Position numbers and translations under genes: made by a program. Below are positions 17,643-26,622 of a stretch of 64,000 nt of DNA, piece by piece (position 1 is the first letter of the stretch; each line of letters starts with the position of its first letter). This DNA is from Runella defluvii (GTDB lineage Bacteria; Bacteroidota; Bacteroidia; Cytophagales; Spirosomataceae). The stretch covers positions 1,009,716 to 1,073,715 of the forward strand of contig NZ_JACIBY010000001.1 of the NCBI RefSeq assembly GCF_014195535.1. The letters run 5' to 3'. The notes under the pieces were generated by a model that was not told the origin of the DNA, did not search any database, and saw only the letters and a list, made by a program, of their open reading frames with translations.

Positions 17643-18404
17643 TCACTTTTTTTTACTTGTGTATTTTAAGTATTGCCTAAATAAATTCAATCTATTTAAA
17701 ATCCATTTAATAGAATATTTTTCATAAAAAGAGTTTATTATTTTCTTTCTTTCATCCAAAACTACATTTAAGTTTGTATCTGAAAGTCCTCCTGATAAAT
17801 AGTAACAAATAGCTACATCTGTTTTTTTGATTTTTTTCTTTGAATAATATTTTTCAATTTTTAACAAGGTTTCTAAATCAGAACAATACTTTAAATTTTT
17901 ACTGTAAAAAAGTAGTTCTTTTTTGATTTTTGTGCTGAAGAACACTGCTTGATGACAAACACCAACTATTATTCCTGCAAGATTTGTAATATGTCTCTGA
18001 GGAACGTATGTAGTGCTATTGTCTAAATTATCTAAAACAATATCCCCAAATACAAGTACGAAATCATCATTCAGTTGAGGAACAATTTTACTTAAAGTTG
18101 TTGAACTGAAAAAAATATCTCCAGAGTTTAGAAAAAACAACCAGTCGCCAGTTGCGATTTTGATGCCTTTGTTCATAGCATCATAAATTCCGCTATCAGG
18201 CTCAGAAATTACTCTAGTTATCTTATCCTTATATTGTTCAATAATTTTTTGAGTTCCATCAATACTACTGCCATCAATAATAATATATTCAATATTTTTA
18301 TAATCTTGATTTATGACTGATTTTATTGTTTTTTCGATTGTACTTGCACTATTATAGCAAACTGTTATTATACTTATTTGTGCTGATGACGCTACATTAA
18401 TCAT
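17643..18404 (-). CDS. Glycosyltransferase family 2 (WcaA-like)
   Basis: 253 residues. ISIITVCYN, YIIIDGSSIDGT and SGIYDAMNKGI are followed by NSGD where many GT2 enzymes have DxD. It aligns closely with the GT2 at 6758-7519, including total length, so the two are paralogues within the locus or parallel members of the WcaA-like family. It starts 37 nt after the FkbM methyltransferase gene and ends 3 nt before the polymerase-like gene. Confidence 0.88.
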   Translation of the reverse strand: MINVASSAQISIITVCYNSASTIEKTIKSVINQDYKNIEYIIIDGSSIDGTQKIIEQYKDKITRVISEPDSGIYDAMNKGIKIATGDWLFFLNSGDIFFSSTTLSKIVPQLNDDFVLVFGDIVLDNLDNSTTYVPQRHITNLAGIIVGVCHQAVFFSTKIKKELLFYSKNLKYCSDLETLLKIEKYYSKKKIKKTDVAICYYLSGGLSDTNLNVVLDERKKIINSFYEKYSIKWILNRLNLFRQYLKYTSKKK

Positions 18405-18441
18405 TGTAATTGAGGACTTTTAACCTTAGTGATTGCTTTTA

Positions 18442-19191
18442 TTATATTTCACGAATAAAAAAGCCCTCTACTTCAAACATTTGACCTGTTTCATAATTAC
18501 GGAATCCACTCATAATTGAATAAAGTGTAAACCCAAAAGTGCGTAATTCCGCAATAATTTCTTCTAAGTAAGGGCTTTGTTCGTAAGATGGAATAACTGC
18601 AAGTTCGATTTGGACAACTCGCGCAATTTTCAACGTTTCAATAGCTCCTCGAATAACTTCACGCTCAAAACCTTGCACATCAATTTTTAGCCAAATATCT
18701 TTTTCCCATTTTACTTGCTTTAACAAGTTATCTAAAGTGTTTATTGGAACCGTCTCAGTTTTTAAAATTGCGGTACCTGATTCCGCTTCAATTGTATGAG
18801 ACTTTACCTTACGTAGTGAGCTACTGACGGAGTTGAGTGAAACATTTATTGGTAAAGTTCCCTCGATATCACCGACAGCACTATTGATAGCTACCCATTC
18901 TTGTTTTATCTTACTATTTTTCAACAATGATTGATATGCACTTGAAACGGGTTCAAAAGATATAATTTTATTGTTGTAATTGTTGTTATTAATAAGTTTA
19001 AGAGCAAATTGACCCTCATTTGCTCCAATATCAATTATTGTTTTTATATCGTATTTATTTAATAAATAACTAATAAGTGCTGTTTCTGAATTTGAAGGGT
19101 TATAATATTGAAGATATAAACCCATTTTTTGAAAAAAAGACTTAATAATATTTGTTGCAAAGCTTCGTAAATTACTCAGTGGGCGAACCAT
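18442..19191 (-). CDS. FkbM family methyltransferase
   Basis: 249 residues. IIDIGANEGQFA (52-63), FEPV, and WLKIDVQGFEREVI are the signature segments of FkbM-type SAM-dependent O-methyltransferases. These often methylate sugars of O-antigen or exopolysaccharide units. It lies between the flippase (16-nt gap) and a GT2. A second FkbM enzyme sits in the other sub-cluster at 29086-29943, with a different N-terminus. Confidence 0.88.
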   Translation of the reverse strand: MVRPLSNLRSFATNIIKSFFQKMGLYLQYYNPSNSETALISYLLNKYDIKTIIDIGANEGQFALKLINNNNYNNKIISFEPVSSAYQSLLKNSKIKQEWVAINSAVGDIEGTLPINVSLNSVSSSLRKVKSHTIEAESGTAILKTETVPINTLDNLLKQVKWEKDIWLKIDVQGFEREVIRGAIETLKIARVVQIELAVIPSYEQSPYLEEIIAELRTFGFTLYSIMSGFRNYETGQMFEVEGFFIREI

Positions 19192-19207
19192 AAAATTGCT
19201 TAATTTA

Positions 19208-20701
19208 TTATTTAATACGAAAATTGTTAAACCGAAGGCGTATTTCGTTGATAAATGGAATATTTTTGATAATCCATACTAACCAAATAAAATATATAGT
19301 CGTGTAAGCACACAAAGCAAGCCCCCAGTTTGTAGAATTTGTTGAAATGATATAATTAGAAACACAAGATACCAAGATTAAGAAAACCAATGAAGTGAAA
19401 TAACCGAAGTCTCCCTTAAACCTCAGAATTTCAAAATTCAAGTGGTTTTTTTGATGGTAAAGGTAAATCAGAATACCTGAGCTTATTATTAAACTTAATG
19501 ACCACGCACTTACGACCCCATATCCTTGGAACATATATCCCCCGATAATTCCCAAAAGCACATTGAGTAGTGCGGTCGATAAATGTTGAATAATATTATG
19601 TCTAAGTTGACCAACACCCATGTTGCTTAGATATGCAGGAACACTAAGAGTATTTAAATACCATCCAATGACTAAAGTATAAATACTTAAAACAAAAAAA
19701 GTTTCAATTTTTCCAATCCATACTAATGAGATAAATGGTGCGAAGAAAAAGAATAAGAATAGAAGTGGGGTACTAATAATTGTTAAAAGCCTGAACATCA
19801 TTGTATATAAACGCTGAAAATTATTCGTTGCTGTGATTGAGGTTTCAACTATCTTCGGTACCATTACTTGGTTTGCAGTGACAATGACACTTCTGATTTG
19901 TGTTACGAGCCTATTAGCCATTTCGTAAAATCCTACAGAGTCTAACGAACTGTACTTTGCTAAGAAAAATTTTGTTATTGGGTCGTAGAGTAAAGTTGTA
20001 AAAGATGCAATTTGAGATTTTATTGAATATTTAAAAAAATCTAAAAATAATTTTTTGTCAAAAGTGAAACTTAATATCAGAGAGCTTTTGAAATAGTAAA
20101 ATACCATAAAAATACTGCCTATAAACATGAATATTGTATAGATAATATGTGCTAATGCGATTCCCCATAATCCTTTAGGAAGCAAAAAATAGGCTGAGAT
20201 AAATAGGGTTAAACTTGCCGCAATATTTAAGAATGAGCGAAGATAATTTGCTTGGAAACCATCCAATGTAAACATAAATACATTGGCAATATTTAATAAC
20301 CAAAAGGCAGATAAAGCAAGTGGGAATATTTCTTTGGCAGAGGCTACTTCAGAGGGTGAGGTGATTAGAAAATTAAATAACCAGGAGGAATTACAATAAA
20401 GTAGAATACAAATAAATAGATTTAATATTGCAGTGATTCCTATAGACATGGTAATGATAGAGCGTGCTTGTATCATGTCTTTTTTGACATGGGCCTCTGC
20501 AATAAACTTAACAATCCCAACTGGAACTCCACTATTAGCCATTGCAGCAAAATAGGTCGTTGTCCAAACAATCGACCAAACTCCTAATTGTTTTGCGCCT
20601 AATTCACGTATCCATATTCCGTATAGGAAAAAATAGGTAAGACCAGTGATGATGACTTGCCCGACTGTAGAAATGGCATTTATTATGAGCCGGTTATGCA
20701 T
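19208..20701 (-). CDS. Polysaccharide flippase (Wzx/MOP superfamily)
   Basis: 497 residues with about 14 evenly spaced hydrophobic helices, and an N-terminal GIWIRELGAKQLGVWSIVW helix pair typical of the MOP/oligosaccharide exporter family. It would flip lipid-linked repeat units across the inner membrane. It follows the chain-length protein gene by 25 nt and precedes an FkbM gene by 16 nt, giving the order export protein, chain-length regulator, flippase expected of a Wzx/Wzy locus. Confidence 0.88.
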   Translation of the reverse strand: MHNRLIINAISTVGQVIITGLTYFFLYGIWIRELGAKQLGVWSIVWTTTYFAAMANSGVPVGIVKFIAEAHVKKDMIQARSIITMSIGITAILNLFICILLYCNSSWLFNFLITSPSEVASAKEIFPLALSAFWLLNIANVFMFTLDGFQANYLRSFLNIAASLTLFISAYFLLPKGLWGIALAHIIYTIFMFIGSIFMVFYYFKSSLILSFTFDKKLFLDFFKYSIKSQIASFTTLLYDPITKFFLAKYSSLDSVGFYEMANRLVTQIRSVIVTANQVMVPKIVETSITATNNFQRLYTMMFRLLTIISTPLLFLFFFFAPFISLVWIGKIETFFVLSIYTLVIGWYLNTLSVPAYLSNMGVGQLRHNIIQHLSTALLNVLLGIIGGYMFQGYGVVSAWSLSLIISSGILIYLYHQKNHLNFEILRFKGDFGYFTSLVFLILVSCVSNYIISTNSTNWGLALCAYTTIYFIWLVWIIKNIPFINEIRLRFNNFRIK

Positions 20702-20726
20702 AAACGATTTTGTTTACCCCCAATAC

Positions 20727-21782
20727 TTAAAGCATTTTCTTTAAAATACTAATAGCTACACCAATAATTAACCCGATAACACCGAATCCAATTACAATTA
20801 GAGTACGTTTAGGCTCGCTTCTTTTTAGTGGTATTGTTGTAGGTTCTAAAGTTTTAAATACGGGTGTTTCTTCTTCTACTCGAATCTTTGCCTGCTCGTA
20901 TTGTTGTGATAAATTATTAAATAAATTTTGAGCAAGGATATAGTCGGCCTGAAGTCGTTGTTCTTCAATTTTAGCAGTTTGCAGTGCTAAAAATCTATTT
21001 TGATCTCTAAAGTTTGCCAACCTAGCTTCTGCATTCTGATATCGTTTTTTAGCTTCTATTACCTGAGTTCCTAGAAACTTTACCTGATTTCTCGCTTTAT
21101 CTGTTCTATAACTCGTTACGTATTCTTTTAAATATTCAACTGATTTTTGTGCGACTGTTGCTGCAACGACAGGGTCTGGCATTTTCGCATTGATTACGAT
21201 TACACCTGTTTTACGATCAAATGTTATAATAACCCTTTTTTGTAGTTCATTGATTAAATCTTGCTGTTTTTTGGTAAGTTCAAAAGCATTGCTTGATTTT
21301 TTAGGGTCAAGAAGTGAAGTTTGTTGAGGTGCTTTATCAGGAACTATGGTTGATATCCACGATTGACCTTTTTCATCAAGAAAACGTTCTAAGGTCATCG
21401 TTTTTTGGTTTTCTGCAACATAAACAGGTTGTTTTAAAAGGTACAGACCAAAAGGCAAGCTTTGTAATATGTTAGGATATAAATCTGGACGAACTGCATC
21501 CGTTGTATTCATCTGATTCAAATCAATACCTGCAAGCCCCGCTAAGGCACTAAGACCTCCCATTTTCCCCAATGCACTACTTGATTGGAGTTCAGGCATG
21601 AGCTGGGTGGAAGACTCAAATTCTTTTTGGGCAAGAAGGGCATATATTACTCCTGCAATGGCTAAAGCCCCTCCCCAAATGGCTATTCTTTTTCCATTTG
21701 ATTTTAGAAAAGATACAATATCCGAAACGCTGATTTCAATGTCAGCCGTTGATTGAATATTTTGACGTTCAGTGCTATTCAT
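20727..21782 (-). CDS. Chain-length determinant protein (Wzz-like, without kinase domain)
   Basis: 351 residues: one helix near 33-53, a periplasmic part with a long coiled coil (about 215-310), and a second helix at 329-348 ending just before the C-terminus. A Pro-rich segment precedes the last helix. These are the features of PCP-1/PCP-2 polysaccharide co-polymerases. No tyrosine kinase domain follows and no separate Wzc-type kinase is in the window. It would set chain length and couple polymerisation to the outer-membrane exporter encoded 32 nt upstream. Confidence 0.88.
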   Translation of the reverse strand: MNSTERQNIQSTADIEISVSDIVSFLKSNGKRIAIWGGALAIAGVIYALLAQKEFESSTQLMPELQSSSALGKMGGLSALAGLAGIDLNQMNTTDAVRPDLYPNILQSLPFGLYLLKQPVYVAENQKTMTLERFLDEKGQSWISTIVPDKAPQQTSLLDPKKSSNAFELTKKQQDLINELQKRVIITFDRKTGVIVINAKMPDPVVAATVAQKSVEYLKEYVTSYRTDKARNQVKFLGTQVIEAKKRYQNAEARLANFRDQNRFLALQTAKIEEQRLQADYILAQNLFNNLSQQYEQAKIRVEEETPVFKTLEPTTIPLKRSEPKRTLIVIGFGVIGLIIGVAISILKKML

Positions 21783-21814
21783 TAATATAAATGAAACGGT
21801 TTAAGTTAGCCCTT

Positions 21815-24181
21815 TTAATTACGCAGAATAGTTGCCAGAGCGATAATTAGCGTACTTGTAAATGACAAGATTACTGGAGCTGTGATATCTGACCTTTTAT
21901 TGTCAACTGGCTGGAAAGGTACATAAATTGTAGAGCCAGGTTCTACCTTAGGGTAAATTCTAAAAAATAAAAATCTACGTGTTCGTTGGGTAAATCCATT
22001 GGCGTAAGTAATGAATCCACGGCCTCTTTGGGCTAATTCTTGATACCCCCCTGCTTGAGAAAGATAATCTCTGAAGTCATATCCTTTTGTAAAGTTAATG
22101 GAAGAAGGGTTAAGAACGGCCCCTCCAATACTTACGATTTCAGAGCGTTTTGGAACAATGAGCGTATCTCCATCTTCAAGCGTAATATTTCCTTCTACTG
22201 AAGGGTTATTCATAATTTGAGCAATATCAATCCCGATTCGAGCACCTTTCCGTTGAAACAAGGCGCCAGGTAAGTAACCTGTAACTTTGATTCCTCCTGT
22301 GCGCTCAAGAAGATTGGAAATTTTTTCATCGGTATTAACAATGGCATACGTACCAGGGTAGTTGACTTCGCCCATTACATGTACACTTCGTTGCTCTTCA
22401 TAGTTAGGAGCTTTTCGGATATACACAATATCAAATGGTTGCAGTTTGAATTTGGAGTCTTCAGGAGATAGATTGAGCTTAGGGTCAATATCTAACCGTA
22501 TTATTTCAACCTTATATACTCGGTCAGAATTTAACTCTTTTACCCGCCGTGCAATTTCAATGCGAGAGCCAATGGCACCCTCCGTAAATCCACCTCCAAT
22601 TAGCACTAAATCGGCTACTGTCATTCCTTCTGCATAAGGAGCATCTCCTTCACTATTGGCTTCTCCTAAAAGGGTTACAAAAGCTTCTTCACGTAGTTCT
22701 TTGATGGTTTTGATGACAATACTATCTTGGCGATGTAGCTCAATATCAGGAATTTCTCCTTTTAGTATCTTGTTAATGTCAACAGAAACTACCTGTGGCT
22801 CACCGTTTTCCTTTTCACGAAAAATAACAGCTCGGTTCCTAAAAGCATTTTCTTTGAGCCCATCCGCTTTTTTTAGGAGTTGTCCAAATGTTTTGGTTTC
22901 TGGAGTAAGAGCATAGTCGCCAGGGCGAAATACGGCTCCTTGAATCTGAACGCGATTTTGATAACGATCAAGAAGGATTTTTCCCACTTCAATCCTATCG
23001 CCATTTTGAAGTTTAAAATTCTTTAGTTCTCCTTGAGGAATATTTAATACCTCGATTTCACGATCTGTCGGCCTACGACCTGTCACGTAGGCTCTGTAAG
23101 CCATACTTGTAAAGCCACCAGAAAATTGAAGTAATTGCTCAAGAGATTCGTTTTCTTTAATTTCGTAGATGGCGGGGCGTTTAATTTCTCCATCCAATTC
23201 AATTCGATTGGTAAAAAACGGGACTTGAATAATGTCTTGGTCTTGCAGTAAAATATTGTCAGCCTGTTCGCCTGTTAACAAGAATTGATAAAGATCAATC
23301 GTTCGGACTACTTTGTTGTTTCTTAAAACTCGGATATTTCGATAAGTCCCCATGCTATCTGGTCCGCCACATAGATACAAGGCATTGAATGCGGTCGCCA
23401 ACGAAGAAACGGTATAGGAGCCAGGCTTTACAACTTCACCGATAATACTCACTCGAATGCTCCGAATATTGCCCAAATTTACAACGGCATACGTGCCTCC
23501 CCCCGAATTTAAACCCGAATAAGCTTGACGTAGGCGAGAGACAAGACGTTCCTTCGCCTCTTCAATAGTCAGTCCACTAACATATACGGGTGCGAGATTT
23601 AAAACTTTTACAGTACCTTCTGGACTAACTTTTAAACGATAACTGTCAGAGGCATTGCCAAAAATATCTATAACAAGTTCGTCATCAGGGCCAAGTTGAT
23701 AGTTCTTGGGTGTGGCGATACGTAAGTTGGGTTCAAATGTAAGGTCAGTACTTTGAAAAAGTTTACTACCAAAAATTTCAAGCTTTTTTGACTTAACTTG
23801 TTTCAATGTATCTTCATCTTCCTTCTTCTTTTTAAGGACCTCACGTTTGCTAAGATCGCCCAATTGTTTTCTACCATTAACTTTAGTAGTTGAGTCTGAA
23901 AGGTCTCTTTTATCAGTTAAAGTTTTTTTATTCTGAACCTCTGAAATTCGCTGCCGCATTCGTGCAATATCGGACAAAGTATAGCCACGTTCAAGGGCAG
24001 CTTGTTCAATTTGCATTTCAGACAAACCGCTTGCTTGCGCCTTTTTGTAAAATTCTAAGACTTGTTCGTCTGAGAGTTGATTAACACTGGTCGAAGTCGA
24101 TTTTTGACTTTGAGCAAGAAGGGAAAAGCCAGTGAAGAGAAGGCAAATAGAGAGTAGCCAAATCCTCTCAGTCACTTTCAT
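21815..24181 (-). CDS. Polysaccharide export outer-membrane protein, Wza-like with multiple SLBB domains
   Basis: 788 residues from the ATG at 24181, chosen because it leads directly into a signal peptide (WLLSICLLFTGFSLLAQS); a start 10 codons upstream is less fitting. After an N-terminal charged region comes the Poly_export domain (YQLGPDDELVIDIFG). Then follow about six SLBB-type beta-grasp units, each opening with a G-E/A/G-V/I-x-x-P-like strand (GEVVKPGSY, GEIKRPAIY, GAVFRPGDY, GEVNYPGTY). There is a hydrophobic C-terminal helix. It should form the outer-membrane export channel for the polymer. It is the first gene of the long operon and has a good promoter at 24249-24280. Confidence 0.92.
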   Translation of the reverse strand: MKVTERIWLLSICLLFTGFSLLAQSQKSTSTSVNQLSDEQVLEFYKKAQASGLSEMQIEQAALERGYTLSDIARMRQRISEVQNKKTLTDKRDLSDSTTKVNGRKQLGDLSKREVLKKKKEDEDTLKQVKSKKLEIFGSKLFQSTDLTFEPNLRIATPKNYQLGPDDELVIDIFGNASDSYRLKVSPEGTVKVLNLAPVYVSGLTIEEAKERLVSRLRQAYSGLNSGGGTYAVVNLGNIRSIRVSIIGEVVKPGSYTVSSLATAFNALYLCGGPDSMGTYRNIRVLRNNKVVRTIDLYQFLLTGEQADNILLQDQDIIQVPFFTNRIELDGEIKRPAIYEIKENESLEQLLQFSGGFTSMAYRAYVTGRRPTDREIEVLNIPQGELKNFKLQNGDRIEVGKILLDRYQNRVQIQGAVFRPGDYALTPETKTFGQLLKKADGLKENAFRNRAVIFREKENGEPQVVSVDINKILKGEIPDIELHRQDSIVIKTIKELREEAFVTLLGEANSEGDAPYAEGMTVADLVLIGGGFTEGAIGSRIEIARRVKELNSDRVYKVEIIRLDIDPKLNLSPEDSKFKLQPFDIVYIRKAPNYEEQRSVHVMGEVNYPGTYAIVNTDEKISNLLERTGGIKVTGYLPGALFQRKGARIGIDIAQIMNNPSVEGNITLEDGDTLIVPKRSEIVSIGGAVLNPSSINFTKGYDFRDYLSQAGGYQELAQRGRGFITYANGFTQRTRRFLFFRIYPKVEPGSTIYVPFQPVDNKRSDITAPVILSFTSTLIIALATILRN

Positions 24182-24248
24182 TAAATACATATAAACTTGT
24201 AGTTTGGACATTCATCTCGGGAAGAAGAATAGAAAAACTTCCGAGGTT

Positions 24249-24280
24249 CAAAATTAGGCAAGTCTTGGCGGATTGCCAAA
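24249..24280 (-). promoter_or_regulatory. Bacteroidota-type promoter of the polysaccharide operon
   Basis: On the minus strand TTTG (24280-24277) is followed after 20 nt by TAATTTTG (24256-24249), a full match to the Bacteroidota sigma-A pattern. Transcription would start near 24242 and give a leader of about 60 nt before the wza-like ATG. Confidence 0.65.
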
Positions 24281-24457
24281 CATCTCCACAAGATTTTGGA
24301 TTTTGCCAAGTTGTAAAAACAATATCATACGCTATTTTTGGGGGAAAATAAGTTATCACCGAGCATTTTTACAGTCTAAAAATATGACAGAGCAAGTAGG
24401 GTAAAAATTTGTGAACTGTATTTTTTAATGAAAAGCTTTCAAAAGTTGAAATAAAAT

Positions 24458-25570
24458 ATGAGAATTATACAAGTAATCACTCTTGGTAATGAGCTATATG
24501 GAGCACAAAGGCATGTACTTGATTTGAGTGAAAGCCTTAAAGCTCAAGGCCATGAAGTGATACTTCTTCTGGGTACTTCAGGGAAGACTGAAAATGCGGC
24601 GCGTTCTATTGGATTGCAAACCTACTTACTTAACCATCTTAAAAGGCCAATTCAGCCTATACATGATATACTGGGGATTATTGAACTGGTAAAGCTTTTC
24701 AAAGAGCTAAAGCCAGATATTGTGGCTTCTCATTCAAGCAAAGCTGGTATTTTAGTAAGAATTGCCGCTTGGTGGTTAGGAATTCCAAACACATTCACAG
24801 TCCATGGTTGGTCTTTTGCTGAGGGAAGTGCCTTTTTGTCAAGAAAGTTTTTTCAAGTAATTGAAAAAATGATTGGTTGGATTTCGTGCAAAGTAATAGT
24901 CATTGCAGAGTCAGACCGCCAATATGCACTTCAATTGGGAATACTTAAATCGTCTCAAATGAAGTTAATCTATCATGGGATACGGCTTCCAAAAGTTGAT
25001 GATACCTTATTGTTACAAAAAAATGAAAAATTTACAATGGTGATGGCAGCGCGTTTTCAGGCACAAAAAGACCATGAGACACTCATTGCTGCTCTAGTAC
25101 CGTTGAAAAAAAAAACATGGCAGCTTTTTTTGTTAGGTGATGGGGAGTTAATGACAGATATGAAGAATAAAGTTAGAGAAGAGGGACTAAATGATAAAAT
25201 CTACTTTGAAGGGGCAGTCGATAACGTTTCAGATTATTTGGCAAGGGCAGATGTTTTTTTGTTAATCACAAATTGGGAAGGTTTACCTATATCTATCTTA
25301 GAAGCGATGTCATACAGTCTGCCCGTTATTGCTTCTAACGTAGCCGGAGTTAAGGAGGAGATTGAACATTTAACTAATGGTATTTTAGTGCCAAGGAAGG
25401 GTGTAAAGGAAGTTACGGATGCGATTAATTTACTATATAGTGATGAAGAGCTAAGAAGAGGTATGGGGAAAAAATCGAAAGAGATATTTGACCAAAAATT
25501 TCGGATTGATGTAATGACAAAAGAAACATTGCAGTTGTATGAAGAAATAAAAAATGATAATAATTCTTAA
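24458..25570 (+). CDS. Glycosyltransferase family 4
   Basis: 370 residues, GT-B. The N-terminal domain has GNELYGAQRHVLDLSESL, the capsular-type acceptor domain. The C-terminal domain begins MVMAARFQAQKDHETLI and holds the donor site NWEGLPISILEAMSYSLP (the E-x7-E motif). It is the only sugar gene on the plus strand in this part, divergent from the wza-like gene. Its stop codon overlaps the stop of the convergent GT4 gene in a shared TTAA (25567-25570). Confidence 0.9.
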   Translation: MRIIQVITLGNELYGAQRHVLDLSESLKAQGHEVILLLGTSGKTENAARSIGLQTYLLNHLKRPIQPIHDILGIIELVKLFKELKPDIVASHSSKAGILVRIAAWWLGIPNTFTVHGWSFAEGSAFLSRKFFQVIEKMIGWISCKVIVIAESDRQYALQLGILKSSQMKLIYHGIRLPKVDDTLLLQKNEKFTMVMAARFQAQKDHETLIAALVPLKKKTWQLFLLGDGELMTDMKNKVREEGLNDKIYFEGAVDNVSDYLARADVFLLITNWEGLPISILEAMSYSLPVIASNVAGVKEEIEHLTNGILVPRKGVKEVTDAINLLYSDEELRRGMGKKSKEIFDQKFRIDVMTKETLQLYEEIKNDNNS

Positions 25571-26622
25571 CTACTTAGCAATTTTAAGTAAAAACTTTCA
25601 TAATCTTTTAGTGTGATATTTAAATTAAACTTTGAGTCAAAGAGTTGCTTCGAAGCTGAAGAAAGATAGGCGTGGTTTTGAAGTGTGTTTTTTATTGCTT
25701 GAGTAATGTCGGTGAGTGAGTTGCGCACTAACGCACCATTATTGAAAATTAATTCATTACAACCACCTACATCACTTAGAATTAATGGAAGTCCACAAGA
25801 CATGGCTTCAATGGCAGACATTGGCATGCCTTCACTGTCGGAAATTAGGCAAAAAACTTTATATTGATTAAAATCAGCAAAACCTGGTTTTTCTCCTACA
25901 AATCGAATATTTGTTGATTGATTTGTGGTAGCCAAGCTTTGCAACTCCAAGAATAGAGGGCCATCGCCAATAATGTCAAGGGTATATTCTGGCAAATGAA
26001 ACATCGCTTGGATAAGAAGATCTACCCTCTTAGGAGAACTTAGTCGGCAAACAGTTACTACATCAGCTTTGTAATTTAGATGTTCAACTTTAGGAGGTAG
26101 GATAGAATTAGGTATTACTTGGAGTTTTGATGCGGGTATTTTGATTATTTCTATTGCCTTTAATCTATCAGTTTCGGAAATACATAAAATTGAGCTTGAA
26201 ATATAACTTAGTATGCGTTCAGAAAAATTAAAAAAAGATTTTAATTTTCCTCCGTTATAAATGGAAGACCATCCATGTGATACGTAAATAACTTTCGTGT
26301 GAGTTAGTAAACCTGCAATTCTTCCATAAACTCCAGCATTTGCAGAATTGGCAATTATCAAATCAGGATTCACTCTCAAAATAAATTTAACAAGTACTAA
26401 GAGGTAGTAAAAACTATAAAGCCTTTCAAGCTTTTCATTAACAAGTAAGTCTGATTCGTTAACAAATGGTTGAACGGTTTCTGTTAGCCACCCTTTTTTA
26501 TTGGTCGCCAATAAACACTGCCATTTACCAGTACTACTAAGTGCTTGAATTTGTTCAGAAACAAACTTTTGTGCACCTCCCGTTTCACTCTTAGTTATAA
26601 TAAATAGCACTGTTTTCTTCAT
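25567..26622 (-). CDS. Glycosyltransferase family 4
   Basis: 351 residues, GT-B. The N-terminus ETGGAQKFVSEQIQAL matches GT4 acceptor domains, TVCRLSSPKRVDLLIQAM opens the donor domain, and SDSEGMPMSAIEAMSCGLP carries the E-x7-E donor motif. It is the last gene of the second minus-strand sub-cluster. Its 5' end overlaps the polymerase-like gene by 32 nt and its 3' end meets the plus-strand GT4 gene without any terminator between them. Confidence 0.9.
   Translation of the reverse strand: MKKTVLFIITKSETGGAQKFVSEQIQALSSTGKWQCLLATNKKGWLTETVQPFVNESDLLVNEKLERLYSFYYLLVLVKFILRVNPDLIIANSANAGVYGRIAGLLTHTKVIYVSHGWSSIYNGGKLKSFFNFSERILSYISSSILCISETDRLKAIEIIKIPASKLQVIPNSILPPKVEHLNYKADVVTVCRLSSPKRVDLLIQAMFHLPEYTLDIIGDGPLFLELQSLATTNQSTNIRFVGEKPGFADFNQYKVFCLISDSEGMPMSAIEAMSCGLPLILSDVGGCNELIFNNGALVRNSLTDITQAIKNTLQNHAYLSSASKQLFDSKFNLNITLKDYESFYLKLLSS

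Noticed and set aside
24168..24359. 63-codon minus-strand frame before the wza-like gene
   Set aside because: It spans the best promoter of the region and overlaps the signal peptide in another frame; no family features.
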